Assembly: GCF_022095675.1 (NCBI RefSeq)
Contig: NZ_JAHYSG010000110.1
Span: 1 to 39,726 of the forward strand
Reading direction: 5' to 3'
Source: Dactylosporangium sp. AC04546
Lineage (GTDB): Bacteria > Actinomycetota > Actinomycetes > Mycobacteriales > Micromonosporaceae
DNA: 39,726 bases
Under the pieces are notes generated by a model that worked only from the letters and a program-made list of their open reading frames with translations, was not told the origin of the DNA and searched no databases. Of the stretch, positions 16,160 to 24,138 are shown one piece after another (positions within the stretch are counted from its first letter, which is position 1; every line of letters starts with the position of its first letter). The position numbers and the translations under genes were made by a program.

Positions 16160-16962
16160 CCCACCTGCGCGAGATCGCCTCCAACGTGCACATCCTGCGC
16201 CACAAGGTGCTGGACGTGACTGCCGCATTGATCGTCGGAACGGAGTCGGCCCTGGTCGTCGACACCCTGTCGACCACCGCCCAGGCCCGCGAACTGCTGG
16301 GCGCGGTCCGCCGGGTGACCGACCTGCCCCTCGCCGTGGTCAACACGCACCACCACTTCGACCACACCTTCGGCAATGCCGTCTTCACTCCCGCCCCGAT
16401 CTGGGGCCATGAGGAGACGGCGGTGCTGCTCGGCCCTCACCACGGCGAGCCCATGCGCGCCGAGTGCCAGCGCGCCTACCCGGACCTCGCCGCGGAGCTG
16501 GGCGAGGTGCCGCTCACTCCGCCGACGAACCTGATCCGCACCGCCCACGACCTCGACCTCGGCGACCGGTTGGTGGAGCTGCGCCACTTCGGCCGCGGCC
16601 ACTCGGCCGGGGACCTGGTCGTCCTGGTCCCCGACGCCGACGTGGTCATCGCCGGCGACCTCGTGGAGGAGAGCGGCCCGCCGCAGTTCGACGACGCCTA
16701 CCCCCTCGAGTGGCCCGACACCCTCGCCGCCCTGCTGCCCCACCTGGAGCCGACCACGCAGGTGGTCCCCGGGCACGGGAGACCGGTCGACCGCGTGTTC
16801 GTGCACGCGCAGCACGAGCAGCTCGCGTCGCTCGCCTGGCTCATCCGCGAGGGTGACCAGGACGGCGCCCCGCCCGACCGGGTGGCCGCGAAGTCGCCGT
16901 TCCCGCAGGACCTGTCGCTGATCGCCGTTCACCGGGGCTACCTCCACCTGAACCAGTCCTAG
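16156..16962 (+). CDS. Metallo-beta-lactamase-fold hydrolase
   Basis: A 268-residue MBL-fold metallohydrolase. The zinc motif HXHXDH is THHHFDH (about 64-70). Further ligands are His in RGHSAGDLV, Asp in IAGDLVEE and the terminal His in PGHGRPVD. Members hydrolyse thioesters, lactones or similar bonds; the specific substrate is unknown, but coupling to a hotdog thioesterase makes a CoA-thioester or related substrate plausible. Start ATG overlaps the thioesterase stop by 4 nt. The gene is convergent with katE, 51 nt apart. Confidence 0.92.
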   Translation: MTHLREIASNVHILRHKVLDVTAALIVGTESALVVDTLSTTAQARELLGAVRRVTDLPLAVVNTHHHFDHTFGNAVFTPAPIWGHEETAVLLGPHHGEPMRAECQRAYPDLAAELGEVPLTPPTNLIRTAHDLDLGDRLVELRHFGRGHSAGDLVVLVPDADVVIAGDLVEESGPPQFDDAYPLEWPDTLAALLPHLEPTTQVVPGHGRPVDRVFVHAQHEQLASLAWLIREGDQDGAPPDRVAAKSPFPQDLSLIAVHRGYLHLNQS

Positions 16963-17013
16963 CGCTGTATCGCCAGCCCGGTTCTGCGTTTCGGCGCCCC
17001 GCCGGGTTCGGGG

Positions 17014-19089
17014 TCAGGCCGGGACCGCTGTGACGTCCCGGTCGAAGTTGCGGTGCGTGGCGAGCGCCGTGGCCAGCTCGGACACGAACGCCGCAGACCA
17101 TGTCTCGTGCGCGATCAGCGCGGGATCGGCCGCCGCCGTCGGTAACGGGATCTGGCCGCGCCGGAGCAGATCCAGCCCGGATCCGTACGCACCGACAGCC
17201 TTGCCGTGCTTGAACGCCTCGGCGGCGAAGTGCACCGCGAGCCCGTTCAGCGCCAGGTCCGGCGCGCCGTCCGGCACCACCACCGCGTCGTACAGCACCG
17301 ACGCCATCGTCGGCAGCGCGCGGTCCACCTCGATCGGCACCCCGTCGGAGGTGGCGACCGAGCCGTCGACGGGTGCGAGGAGCTCGACGATCGCGCCGCG
17401 CCGGGTCAGCGTGTCGCGCAGGCCGGCCAGCACACGGGCGTCGACACCGTCGGCGACCAGCACCGCCACCCGACGGCTGACGATCGACTCGCGGGCCGTG
17501 TTGGCCTGCGACAGCGCCGGTGAGCTGCGGCCGTGGTTGTCGATCGACTTCACCGGCTCCTCGACGCCGATGCCCTGTGCGACGGCCACCGCCAGGTCGT
17601 GGTCGATCCGGTTGAGGTGCTCGACCATGCGCACCCGGATCGGCATGGTCCGCACCTTGCCGAGCTCGAACCGGTACGCCGAGACGATGTGCTCCTTCTC
17701 CCAGCCGGACATGCTGTTCCAGAACAGGGTGGCCTGGCTGTAGTGGTCAGCGAACGTCTCGCTGCGCTTGCGCTCCTTCGGGCCGTCGACCGCCTCGGGG
17801 AAATGCACGAACCCGGCCGCGCCGGCCGGCTTCGGCAGGTCGTCGCCGAGTGAGTTCGGGAAGTAGTTGGCCTGCCCCACCGGCATCTCGTGCTGATGGA
17901 AGCCGTCCTGCTGGTGGTTGCGGACAGCCGCGACCGGCCGGTTGATGGGCAGCTGCGGGAAGTTGGGGCCGCCGAGGCGGGTGAGCTGCGTGTCGAGATA
18001 CGAGAACAGCCGGGCCTGCATCAGCGGGTCGTTCGTGAAGTCGATGCCGGGCACCACGTTGCCGACGCAGAACGCGACCTGCTCGGTCTCCGCGAAGAAG
18101 TTGCCCGGGTTGCGGTTGAGCGTGAGGCGGCCGACCGGCGTCACCGGCACGAGCTCCTCCGGGATGATCTTCGTCGGGTCGAGGATATCGATGTCGTCGA
18201 ACTCGTACACCTGGTCCTGCGGGATCAGCTGCAGGCCCAGCTCCCACGACGGGAACTGCCCCTTGTCGATCGCCTCCCACAGGTCACGGCGGTTGAAGTC
18301 GGGGTCCTTGCCGGAGATCTGCTGCGCCTCTTCGAAGACGAGCGAGTGCGTGCCGAGGGCCGGCGTCCAGTGGAACTTCACGAACGTGCTGCGGCCGTGG
18401 GCGTTGACCAGGCGGAAGGTGTGCACGCCGAAGCCCTGCATCATGCGGAAGCTGCGGGGCAGCGCCCGGTCGGACATGAGCCAGATCAGGTGGTGCATCG
18501 TCTCCGGCTGCAGCGACACGAAGTCCCAGAACGTGTCGTGCGCCGACGCGGCCTGCGGCATCTCGTGGTGCGGCTCGGGCTTGAGGGCGTGCACCAGGTC
18601 CGGGAACTTGATGCCGTCCTGGATGAAGAACACCGGCATGTTGTTGCCGACGAGGTCGAAGTTGCCCTGCCGGGTGTAGAACTTCGTGGCGAACCCCCGC
18701 ACGTCGCGCGGCGTGTCGGTGGAGCCGCGCGAGCCCTGGACCGTCGAGAAGCGCACGAACACCGGCGTCTCGGCGTCCGGATCGGTCAGGAAGTCGGCGG
18801 TCGTGTACTCATCCAGCGGCTCGTACACCTTGAAGAACCCGTGGGCGCCCGACCCGCGCGCGTGGACGACCCGCTCGGGGACGCGCTCGTGGTCGAATCG
18901 CATGATCTTTTCGCGGAGGTGGAAGTCCTCCAGCAGCGTCGGACCGCGCGCACCCGCTCGCAGCGAGTTGTCGGTCTCCTCGACCGGGATGCCCTGATCG
19001 GTCGTCAGCACACCCTCGTTGAACGGTCGGCGGCTGCCGGCGAACTGCCGGTCCTTGGCGGTCATACGGTTGGGGCTACCACGTTGCAT
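17014..19089 (-). CDS. katE: Large-subunit catalase (HPII/KatE type)
   Basis: A 691-residue clade 2 haem catalase that dismutates hydrogen peroxide. The distal His is His76 (RVVHARGSGAHG), the distal Asn is Asn149 (FDLVGNNMP) and the proximal haem Tyr is Tyr364 (RLFSYLDTQL). The C-terminal ~150 residues form the flavodoxin/class I amidotransferase-like domain typical of large catalases (VAVLVADGVDARVL...). No signal peptide, so cytoplasmic. ATG start with AAAGG about 9 nt upstream; it lies 17 nt after the TetR gene on the same strand, so catalase expression is probably under that repressor. Confidence 0.95.
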   Translation of the reverse strand: MQRGSPNRMTAKDRQFAGSRRPFNEGVLTTDQGIPVEETDNSLRAGARGPTLLEDFHLREKIMRFDHERVPERVVHARGSGAHGFFKVYEPLDEYTTADFLTDPDAETPVFVRFSTVQGSRGSTDTPRDVRGFATKFYTRQGNFDLVGNNMPVFFIQDGIKFPDLVHALKPEPHHEMPQAASAHDTFWDFVSLQPETMHHLIWLMSDRALPRSFRMMQGFGVHTFRLVNAHGRSTFVKFHWTPALGTHSLVFEEAQQISGKDPDFNRRDLWEAIDKGQFPSWELGLQLIPQDQVYEFDDIDILDPTKIIPEELVPVTPVGRLTLNRNPGNFFAETEQVAFCVGNVVPGIDFTNDPLMQARLFSYLDTQLTRLGGPNFPQLPINRPVAAVRNHQQDGFHQHEMPVGQANYFPNSLGDDLPKPAGAAGFVHFPEAVDGPKERKRSETFADHYSQATLFWNSMSGWEKEHIVSAYRFELGKVRTMPIRVRMVEHLNRIDHDLAVAVAQGIGVEEPVKSIDNHGRSSPALSQANTARESIVSRRVAVLVADGVDARVLAGLRDTLTRRGAIVELLAPVDGSVATSDGVPIEVDRALPTMASVLYDAVVVPDGAPDLALNGLAVHFAAEAFKHGKAVGAYGSGLDLLRRGQIPLPTAAADPALIAHETWSAAFVSELATALATHRNFDRDVTAVPA

Positions 19090-19106
19090 CTGCTTTACAC
19101 CTTTTG

Positions 19107-19685
19107 TTAGGGATCGAGTCGGGCGGCGATCGCACGTAAGCCGTCGATCAGGTCACGCCCGCTCAGCGCCAACTCAGGCGTCACGAGGTGCTGGAGCACC
19201 ACACCGGTGATGAGCGCCTGGTAGACACCTCCGACGGTGCGGGCCAGCTCCGGCTCCACCTCGTCGTCGATCCCGTGGAACAGCTCCGCCAGGCCGGCCT
19301 GAGCGCCGCCTTGCGCCTCCGTCCAGTCCCAGTCCGGCCCCCGCCGCCGGGCGACCTGCGTGGCGGCCTCGAACTGCGTGGTCCACAGCGAGCGGTTGGC
19401 GGCGACCGACGCGATCACCCGCGTCCAGATGGCGACGAACCGGTCGCCCGGCGCGAGCGCGGCGTCGCCTTCGTCGTTGAGCGCACCTTCCAGCTCCTCG
19501 GCCCACCGCTCCATCGCCTGGTAGAGCACGGTGTTGAGCAGGGCCTCGGTGGTGCCGAAGTGATATCCGATCGCGGCGAGGCTGACGCCCGCCGTCGTGG
19601 CGATGTCCCTGGCGGTGGTCTCGGCGTAGCCCTTCTCGAACAGGCACTGCAGTGCTCCGTCGAGGAGCTTCTCCCGGTTTCCCAT
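19107..19685 (-). CDS. TetR family transcriptional regulator
   Basis: A 192-residue TetR repressor. The N-terminal helix-turn-helix reads ARDIATTAGVSLAAIGYHFGTTEALL (about 24-49). The remaining residues form a helical ligand-binding domain with several Trp residues (for example PDWDWTE). ATG at 19683-19685 is chosen because a TATCGT box lies exactly 7 nt upstream; a longer frame from 19748 would include the operator region. It is cotranscribed with katE and divergent from the alpha/beta hydrolase, and the shared region carries a 13-bp repeat array. It very probably controls both directions. The inducer is unknown. Confidence 0.92.
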   Translation of the reverse strand: MGNREKLLDGALQCLFEKGYAETTARDIATTAGVSLAAIGYHFGTTEALLNTVLYQAMERWAEELEGALNDEGDAALAPGDRFVAIWTRVIASVAANRSLWTTQFEAATQVARRRGPDWDWTEAQGGAQAGLAELFHGIDDEVEPELARTVGGVYQALITGVVLQHLVTPELALSGRDLIDGLRAIAARLDP

Positions 19686-19692
19686 GGCGATG

Positions 19693-19772
19693 ACGATACC
19701 GTCTGAGACGTCAGTCTCGCAAATCTGTCTTGGAAATTCGTCTTGCAAATTTGTCTAAGAAGCTCGTACAGT
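19693..19772. promoter_or_regulatory. Divergent promoters with phased 13-bp operator repeats
   Basis: GTCT recurs at 19701, 19714, 19727, 19740 and 19753, exactly 13 bp apart, and the units AAATCTGTCTTGG, AAATTCGTCTTGC and AAATTTGTCTAAG (19721-19759) are near-identical. Rightward, TTGCAA (19744-19749), 17 bp and TACAGT (19767-19772) form a promoter for the hydrolase. Leftward, TTGCGA (complement of 19717-19722), 18 bp and TATCGT (complement of 19693-19698) lie 7 nt before the tetR start. The repeats cover both promoters, as expected for an autoregulated TetR switch. A GAGAC-4-GTCTC dyad lies at 19705-19718. Confidence 0.65.
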
Positions 19773-19812
19773 CGGAGGCAGCACACCGAACCCCCATCTC
19801 TCGGAGGACGTC

Positions 19813-20859
19813 ATGCTCGTCACCGCCTCGGTCGCCGCCGTTGCTGCCGCCACCGCCGCCGCTCCCCTCGCCTACCGGGCCGTTCGCAAGCACCGCCGCG
19901 CCGTGGAGGCACGCATCGACGGCGCCAGCGGCGTCGCCGAGGGCCGCTATGTCACGATCGGTGGCGTCGACCAGTGGCTGCAGATCCGCGGCGAGGACCG
20001 GGCCAATCCGGTGCTGCTCGTCGTGCACGGCGGGCCCGGCTCGCCCTACTCCGTCTTTACCCCTGTCCTACGCGAGTGGGAGCGGCACTTCACGGTCGTG
20101 CATTGGGACCGCCGGGGCTGCGGCCGCACGCTGCGCCGCAACGGCTGGCCGCCGGCCGGCGAGCTGACCTTCGAGCGGATGGTCGACGACGGCATCGAGG
20201 TCGCCGAGTGGCTGTGCCGCCACCTGGGCATGGACCAGATCGTGCTGATGGCCGGCTCGATGGGCACGATCGTGGGCCTGCCGATGGCGCAGCGCCGCCC
20301 GGACCTGTTCAGCGCCTACGTGGGCACCGACTTCTACGTCGACATGGTCGCCAACGAGCGCCAGGGGTGGCTGGACACCATCGCGCGGCTCCGCGCCGCG
20401 GGCAACAAGCGGGGCGTGGCCACGCTGGAGGCGCTCGGCGAGGACCCCCGCACGTGGAGCGTCGCCGACTGGGGCCGGCGGATGCAGTGGAGCATGGCCA
20501 CCGACCCGACCACGCCAAACGCCGTGTTCAAGCTGCTGTTCCCGCTGCTGCTCACGAAGCCCGACTACTCGCTGCGCGACGTCGCGGCCTGGCTGAAGGG
20601 ATTCGGGAAGGTCCGTGACGCGATGTTCGACCAGTTCATGGCGTTCGACGCACGGTCGCTCGGCACGCGGTTCGAGATCCCGTTCCACCTGTTCCAGGGC
20701 GCACGGGACGTCGTGACGCTGACCGAGCCGGCGGTCGACTACTTCGCCGCGGTGGAGGCCCCGGCGAAGTCGCTGGTCCTCATCGAGGATGCCAGCCACT
20801 TCGCGGCCTTCACCCAGCCCGGCCGGTTTCTGGCCGCGCTGCGAGGCGTCACCGTCTGA
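19813..20859 (+). CDS. Alpha/beta hydrolase, proline iminopeptidase-like
   Basis: A 348-residue alpha/beta-hydrolase. The oxyanion motif HGGPG is at 72-76, the nucleophile Ser149 in AGSMG, a candidate acidic residue in GARDVVT, and the catalytic His in DASHFAAF near the C-terminus. HGGPG plus HWDRRGCGRT is typical of the proline iminopeptidase/S33 branch, though many members act on esters or epoxides. An N-terminal hydrophobic stretch (about 2-22) may be a membrane anchor. GGAGG lies 5 nt before the ATG. Regulated from the divergent region shared with the TetR gene, so it is likely derepressed together with katE. Confidence 0.92.
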   Translation: MLVTASVAAVAAATAAAPLAYRAVRKHRRAVEARIDGASGVAEGRYVTIGGVDQWLQIRGEDRANPVLLVVHGGPGSPYSVFTPVLREWERHFTVVHWDRRGCGRTLRRNGWPPAGELTFERMVDDGIEVAEWLCRHLGMDQIVLMAGSMGTIVGLPMAQRRPDLFSAYVGTDFYVDMVANERQGWLDTIARLRAAGNKRGVATLEALGEDPRTWSVADWGRRMQWSMATDPTTPNAVFKLLFPLLLTKPDYSLRDVAAWLKGFGKVRDAMFDQFMAFDARSLGTRFEIPFHLFQGARDVVTLTEPAVDYFAAVEAPAKSLVLIEDASHFAAFTQPGRFLAALRGVTV

Positions 20860-20866
20860 GCCCCGG

Positions 20867-20942
20867 CCTCAGGCCGGACCGACCGCCTCAGGCCGGACCG
20901 ACCGCCTCAGGCCGGACCGACCGCCTCAGGCCGGACCGACCG
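20867..20942. repeat. Four perfect 19-bp tandem repeats
   Basis: The unit CCTCAGGCCGGACCGACCG is repeated four times without a change (20867-20885, 20886-20904, 20905-20923, 20924-20942). Each unit can form a GGCCT/AGGCC mini-hairpin with the preceding bases. The array lies between convergent genes, and the helicase stop codon (20926-20928) is inside the last copy. It may act as a bidirectional terminator; copy number is likely variable between strains. Confidence 0.9.
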
Positions 20943-23427
20943 ACAGGACGCGCACGGCAGCGGCGCCGAGCGCGTCCGACTCGGCCAGATCCACCTCGGC
21001 GACGATCGCCCAGTCACGGTCGCCGGCCGGGTCGTCGAAGATCTGGCGCACCTGCCAGCGGTCGGGCTTCTGGTCGATCACCAGCAGCGCGGGGCCGCGG
21101 GCATCCGGGCCCACGCCGAGGCTGTCGTACTCCTCGAAGTAGTCCTCGATCGCATCCTGCCAGGCATCGGAGGTGAAACCGTGCTCGCCGTCCATCTCGC
21201 CCAGTTCGTCGTAGCGGCGCAGCGCCGCCAGCTCCACCCGGCGGAACAGCGCGTTGCGCACCAGCACCCGGAAGGCGCGCAGGTTGCGCGTGACGGCCGG
21301 CGGGCGGTCGTCGACCACGACCGGCTGCTCGTCGGTGGGGTTGCGCAGGCGCTCCCACTCGTCGATGAGGCTGGAGTCGACCTGGCGCACCAGTTCCCCC
21401 AGCCACTCGATGACGTCGGTGAGCTCCTCGGTGCGCGCGTCCTCGGGCACCGTCTGGCGCAGCGCCTTGAAGGCGTCGGCGAGGTAGCGCAGGACCAGGC
21501 CCTCGGAGCGGGACAGGCTGTAGAAGCTGACGTACTCGACGAAGGTCATGGCCCGCTCGTACATGTCGCGGACCACGGACTTCGGCGAGAGCTGATAGTC
21601 GGCGACCCACGGGTGGCCCTGCTTGTAGAGGTTGTAGGCGTTGTCGAGCAGGTCCGCGAGCGGCTTCGGATGGGTGACCGAGTCGAGCAGCTCCAGCCGC
21701 TCCTCGTACTCGATGCCGTCGGCCTTCATCGCGGCGACCGCCTCGCCGCGGGCCTTGAACTGCTGCGCCGACAGGACCTGCCGCGGGTCGTCCAATGTGG
21801 ACTCGATGACCGACAGCACGTCGAGGGCGTAGGCCGGCGCCTCGCGGTCGAGGAGCTCGATCGCGGCGAGGGCGAACGGGGACAGCGGCTGGTTCAGCGC
21901 GAAGTCCATCTGCAGGTCGACGGTGAGCCGCACGCGGCGGCCCTCCTCGTCGGGCTCGGCGAGCTGCTCGACGACACCGCCGGCGAGCAGTGCCCGGTAG
22001 ATGGCGATGGCCCGGCGGATGAGCCGCCGCTGGGAGTGGGCGTCCTCGTGGTTCGCGGTGAGCAGGTGCCGCATCGCCTGGAAGGCGTCGCCCGGCCGAC
22101 TGATCACGTTGAGCAGCATCGCGTGCGACACCTGGAAGCTGGACCTGAGCGGCTCGGGCTCCGCCTCGACCAGCCGGTCGAAGGTCGGCCGGCCCCAGCC
22201 GATCGATCCCTCCGGCGGCTTCTTGCGCACCACCTTGCGCCGCTTCTTCGGGTCGTCGCCCGCCTTCGCCAATGCGCGTTCGTTGTCGATGACGTGCTCC
22301 GGCGCCTGCACCACCACCGTGCCGATGGTGTCGAAGCCGGCGCGGCCGGCCCGGCCGGCGATCTGGTGGAACTCGCGGGCGTAGAGGAGGCGGGTCTTCT
22401 GCCCGTCGTACTTGGACAGGGCGGTGAAGAGCACGGTGCGGATCGGCACGTTGATGCCGACGCCGAGGGTGTCGGTGCCGCAGATCACCTTGAGCAGCCC
22501 GGCCTGGGCGAGCGTCTCGACGAGCCGGCGGTACTTCGGCAGCATGCCGGCGTGGTGGACGCCGATCCCGTGGCGCACCAGCCGCGACAGGGTCTTGCCG
22601 AAGCCGGCGGTGAAGCGGAAGTTGCCGATCGCCTCGGCGATCATGTCCTTCTCGGCCCGTGTCGACACGTTGATGCTCATAAGGGCCTGCGCGCGTTCGA
22701 GGGCGGCGGCCTGCGTGAAGTGCACGATGTAGACGGGCGCCTGCCGGGTGCTCAGCAGCTCCTCGATCGTCTCGTGCAGCGGGTCCATCGAGTAGGTGAA
22801 CATGAGCGGCACGGGCCGCTCGGCGTTCTTCACCACGGCCGTGGGCCGGCCCGTCCGGCGGGTCAGGTCGTCCTCGAAGCGGCTGACGTCGCCGAGCGTC
22901 GCCGACATGAGCACGAACTGCGCCTGCGGAAGCTCGATGAGCGGCACCTGCCACGCCCAGCCGCGGTCGGGGTCGGCGTAGAAGTGGAACTCGTCCATGA
23001 CGACGATGCCGGCGTCGGCCTCGGTGCCGTCGCGCAGCGCGATGTTGGCGAGGATCTCGGCCGTGCAGCAGATGATCGGCGCGTCGGCGTTGACACTGGC
23101 GTCACCGGTGAGCATCCCGACGTTCTCCGGGCCGAACATCTCGACCAGTGCGAAGAACTTCTCGGAGACGAGCGCCTTGATCGGCGCGGTGTAGAAGGTC
23201 GTGCGGTCGCTGGCGAGCGCGGCGAAGTGGGCGCCGGCCGCGACGAGGCTCTTGCCCGAGCCCGTGGGCGTGTTCAGGATGAGGTTCGCGCCCGAGACGA
23301 TCTCGATCAGGGCCTCTTCCTGATGCGGATACAGGCTGAGGCCCTGCTCCTTGGCCCAGCCGGCGAAGGCGTCGAAGACGGCGTCGGGGTCACCGCCGCG
23401 CGGGACGCGGCTCGCGAGGGCGCTCAC
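20926..23427 (-). CDS. DEAD/DEAH-box RNA helicase with DUF3516
   Basis: An 833-residue superfamily 2 helicase. Walker A is TPTGSGKS (53-60), motif II is DEFH (145-148) rather than classic DEAD/DEAH, motif III is SAT (175-177), and motif VI is HQIAGRAGRAGFD. The C-terminal half is the DUF3516 region of actinobacterial helicases, related to the Ski2/Mtr4-like group that unwinds RNA. GTG at 23425-23427 overlaps the trmB stop (GTGA) and is preferred over a much longer frame that would run through trmB. The stop lies in a 19-bp tandem repeat. Cotranslation with trmB suggests a shared RNA-metabolism unit. Confidence 0.92.
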   Translation of the reverse strand: MSALASRVPRGGDPDAVFDAFAGWAKEQGLSLYPHQEEALIEIVSGANLILNTPTGSGKSLVAAGAHFAALASDRTTFYTAPIKALVSEKFFALVEMFGPENVGMLTGDASVNADAPIICCTAEILANIALRDGTEADAGIVVMDEFHFYADPDRGWAWQVPLIELPQAQFVLMSATLGDVSRFEDDLTRRTGRPTAVVKNAERPVPLMFTYSMDPLHETIEELLSTRQAPVYIVHFTQAAALERAQALMSINVSTRAEKDMIAEAIGNFRFTAGFGKTLSRLVRHGIGVHHAGMLPKYRRLVETLAQAGLLKVICGTDTLGVGINVPIRTVLFTALSKYDGQKTRLLYAREFHQIAGRAGRAGFDTIGTVVVQAPEHVIDNERALAKAGDDPKKRRKVVRKKPPEGSIGWGRPTFDRLVEAEPEPLRSSFQVSHAMLLNVISRPGDAFQAMRHLLTANHEDAHSQRRLIRRAIAIYRALLAGGVVEQLAEPDEEGRRVRLTVDLQMDFALNQPLSPFALAAIELLDREAPAYALDVLSVIESTLDDPRQVLSAQQFKARGEAVAAMKADGIEYEERLELLDSVTHPKPLADLLDNAYNLYKQGHPWVADYQLSPKSVVRDMYERAMTFVEYVSFYSLSRSEGLVLRYLADAFKALRQTVPEDARTEELTDVIEWLGELVRQVDSSLIDEWERLRNPTDEQPVVVDDRPPAVTRNLRAFRVLVRNALFRRVELAALRRYDELGEMDGEHGFTSDAWQDAIEDYFEEYDSLGVGPDARGPALLVIDQKPDRWQVRQIFDDPAGDRDWAIVAEVDLAESDALGAAAVRVLSVGPA

Positions 23428-24071
23428 GACTTCACGTACATGAGGTCGAAGGACGGACGGCCGTCGCGGATGGCGCGCTGCTCGAACTTCGTGAGCGGGC
23501 GGTGGGCCGGGCGCGGGGCGAAGCCGTCGTGGAGGTTGCGCAGCCGCGGATCGGCGCTCAGCGTCTCCAGCATCGCCTCGGCGTATCCGGCGTCGTCGGT
23601 CGCGCAGTGCAGCAGGCCGCCGTGGCGGAGCCGGTCGCGCAGGAGCGCCACGTGGGTGGGCTGGATCAGGCGGCGCTTGTGGTGCCTGGCCTTCGGCCAC
23701 GGGTCGGGGAAGAAGACATGCACGGCGTCGAGACTTTCGAGAGGGATGTCGGAGCGCAGCAGTTCGAGCGCGTCGACGCTGACGACCCGCAGGTTGGTCA
23801 GGCCGTGCTGCTCGATGAGCGCCAGGAGGTTGGCGACGCCGGGGGTGTGGATCTCGACGGCCAGGTATCGGCGGTCGGGATCGGCCGCGGCCATTTCGAC
23901 CGTCGCCTCTCCCATGCCGGAGCCGATCTCGAGGACGTCGACGGGGTCGCCGGGGATGAACGTGAACGCGTCGGTCAGGCGGTGGAGCGCGTCGAAATGC
24001 CGACCACTGAGACGCCCCCGGCGCGGGTGGTATGTCCGGATGGGCTTGCGGGGGCGCTCGACGGTAGTCAC
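23424..24071 (-). CDS. trmB: tRNA (guanine-N7-)-methyltransferase
   Basis: A 215-residue SAM-dependent enzyme that makes m7G46 in tRNA. Motif I is EIGSGMGE (about 48-55), the acidic motif EIH follows at about 73, and the family signature FFPDPWPKARHHKRRL is at about 119-134. TKFE near the C-terminus binds tRNA/SAM in homologues. The first 20 residues are basic (RPRKPIRTYHPRRGR). GTG start; the stop overlaps the helicase start by 4 nt. The 67 nt upstream (24072-24138) to the broken LysR gene hold only a possible TAAGGT promoter box. Confidence 0.95.
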   Translation of the reverse strand: MTTVERPRKPIRTYHPRRGRLSGRHFDALHRLTDAFTFIPGDPVDVLEIGSGMGEATVEMAAADPDRRYLAVEIHTPGVANLLALIEQHGLTNLRVVSVDALELLRSDIPLESLDAVHVFFPDPWPKARHHKRRLIQPTHVALLRDRLRHGGLLHCATDDAGYAEAMLETLSADPRLRNLHDGFAPRPAHRPLTKFEQRAIRDGRPSFDLMYVKS

Positions 24072-24138
24072 GGGTGAACAACCTTACCTGGCGTGCGCGC
24101 GAGGGCACCACGCTTCCGCGGGCACGCGGGCGGGCCGG

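Noticed and set aside
20926..24111. A 1061-codon helicase starting at 24111
   Set aside because: The first 228 codons lie over trmB in another frame and are Arg/Pro-rich; the GTG at 23427 overlapping the trmB stop fits the family length.
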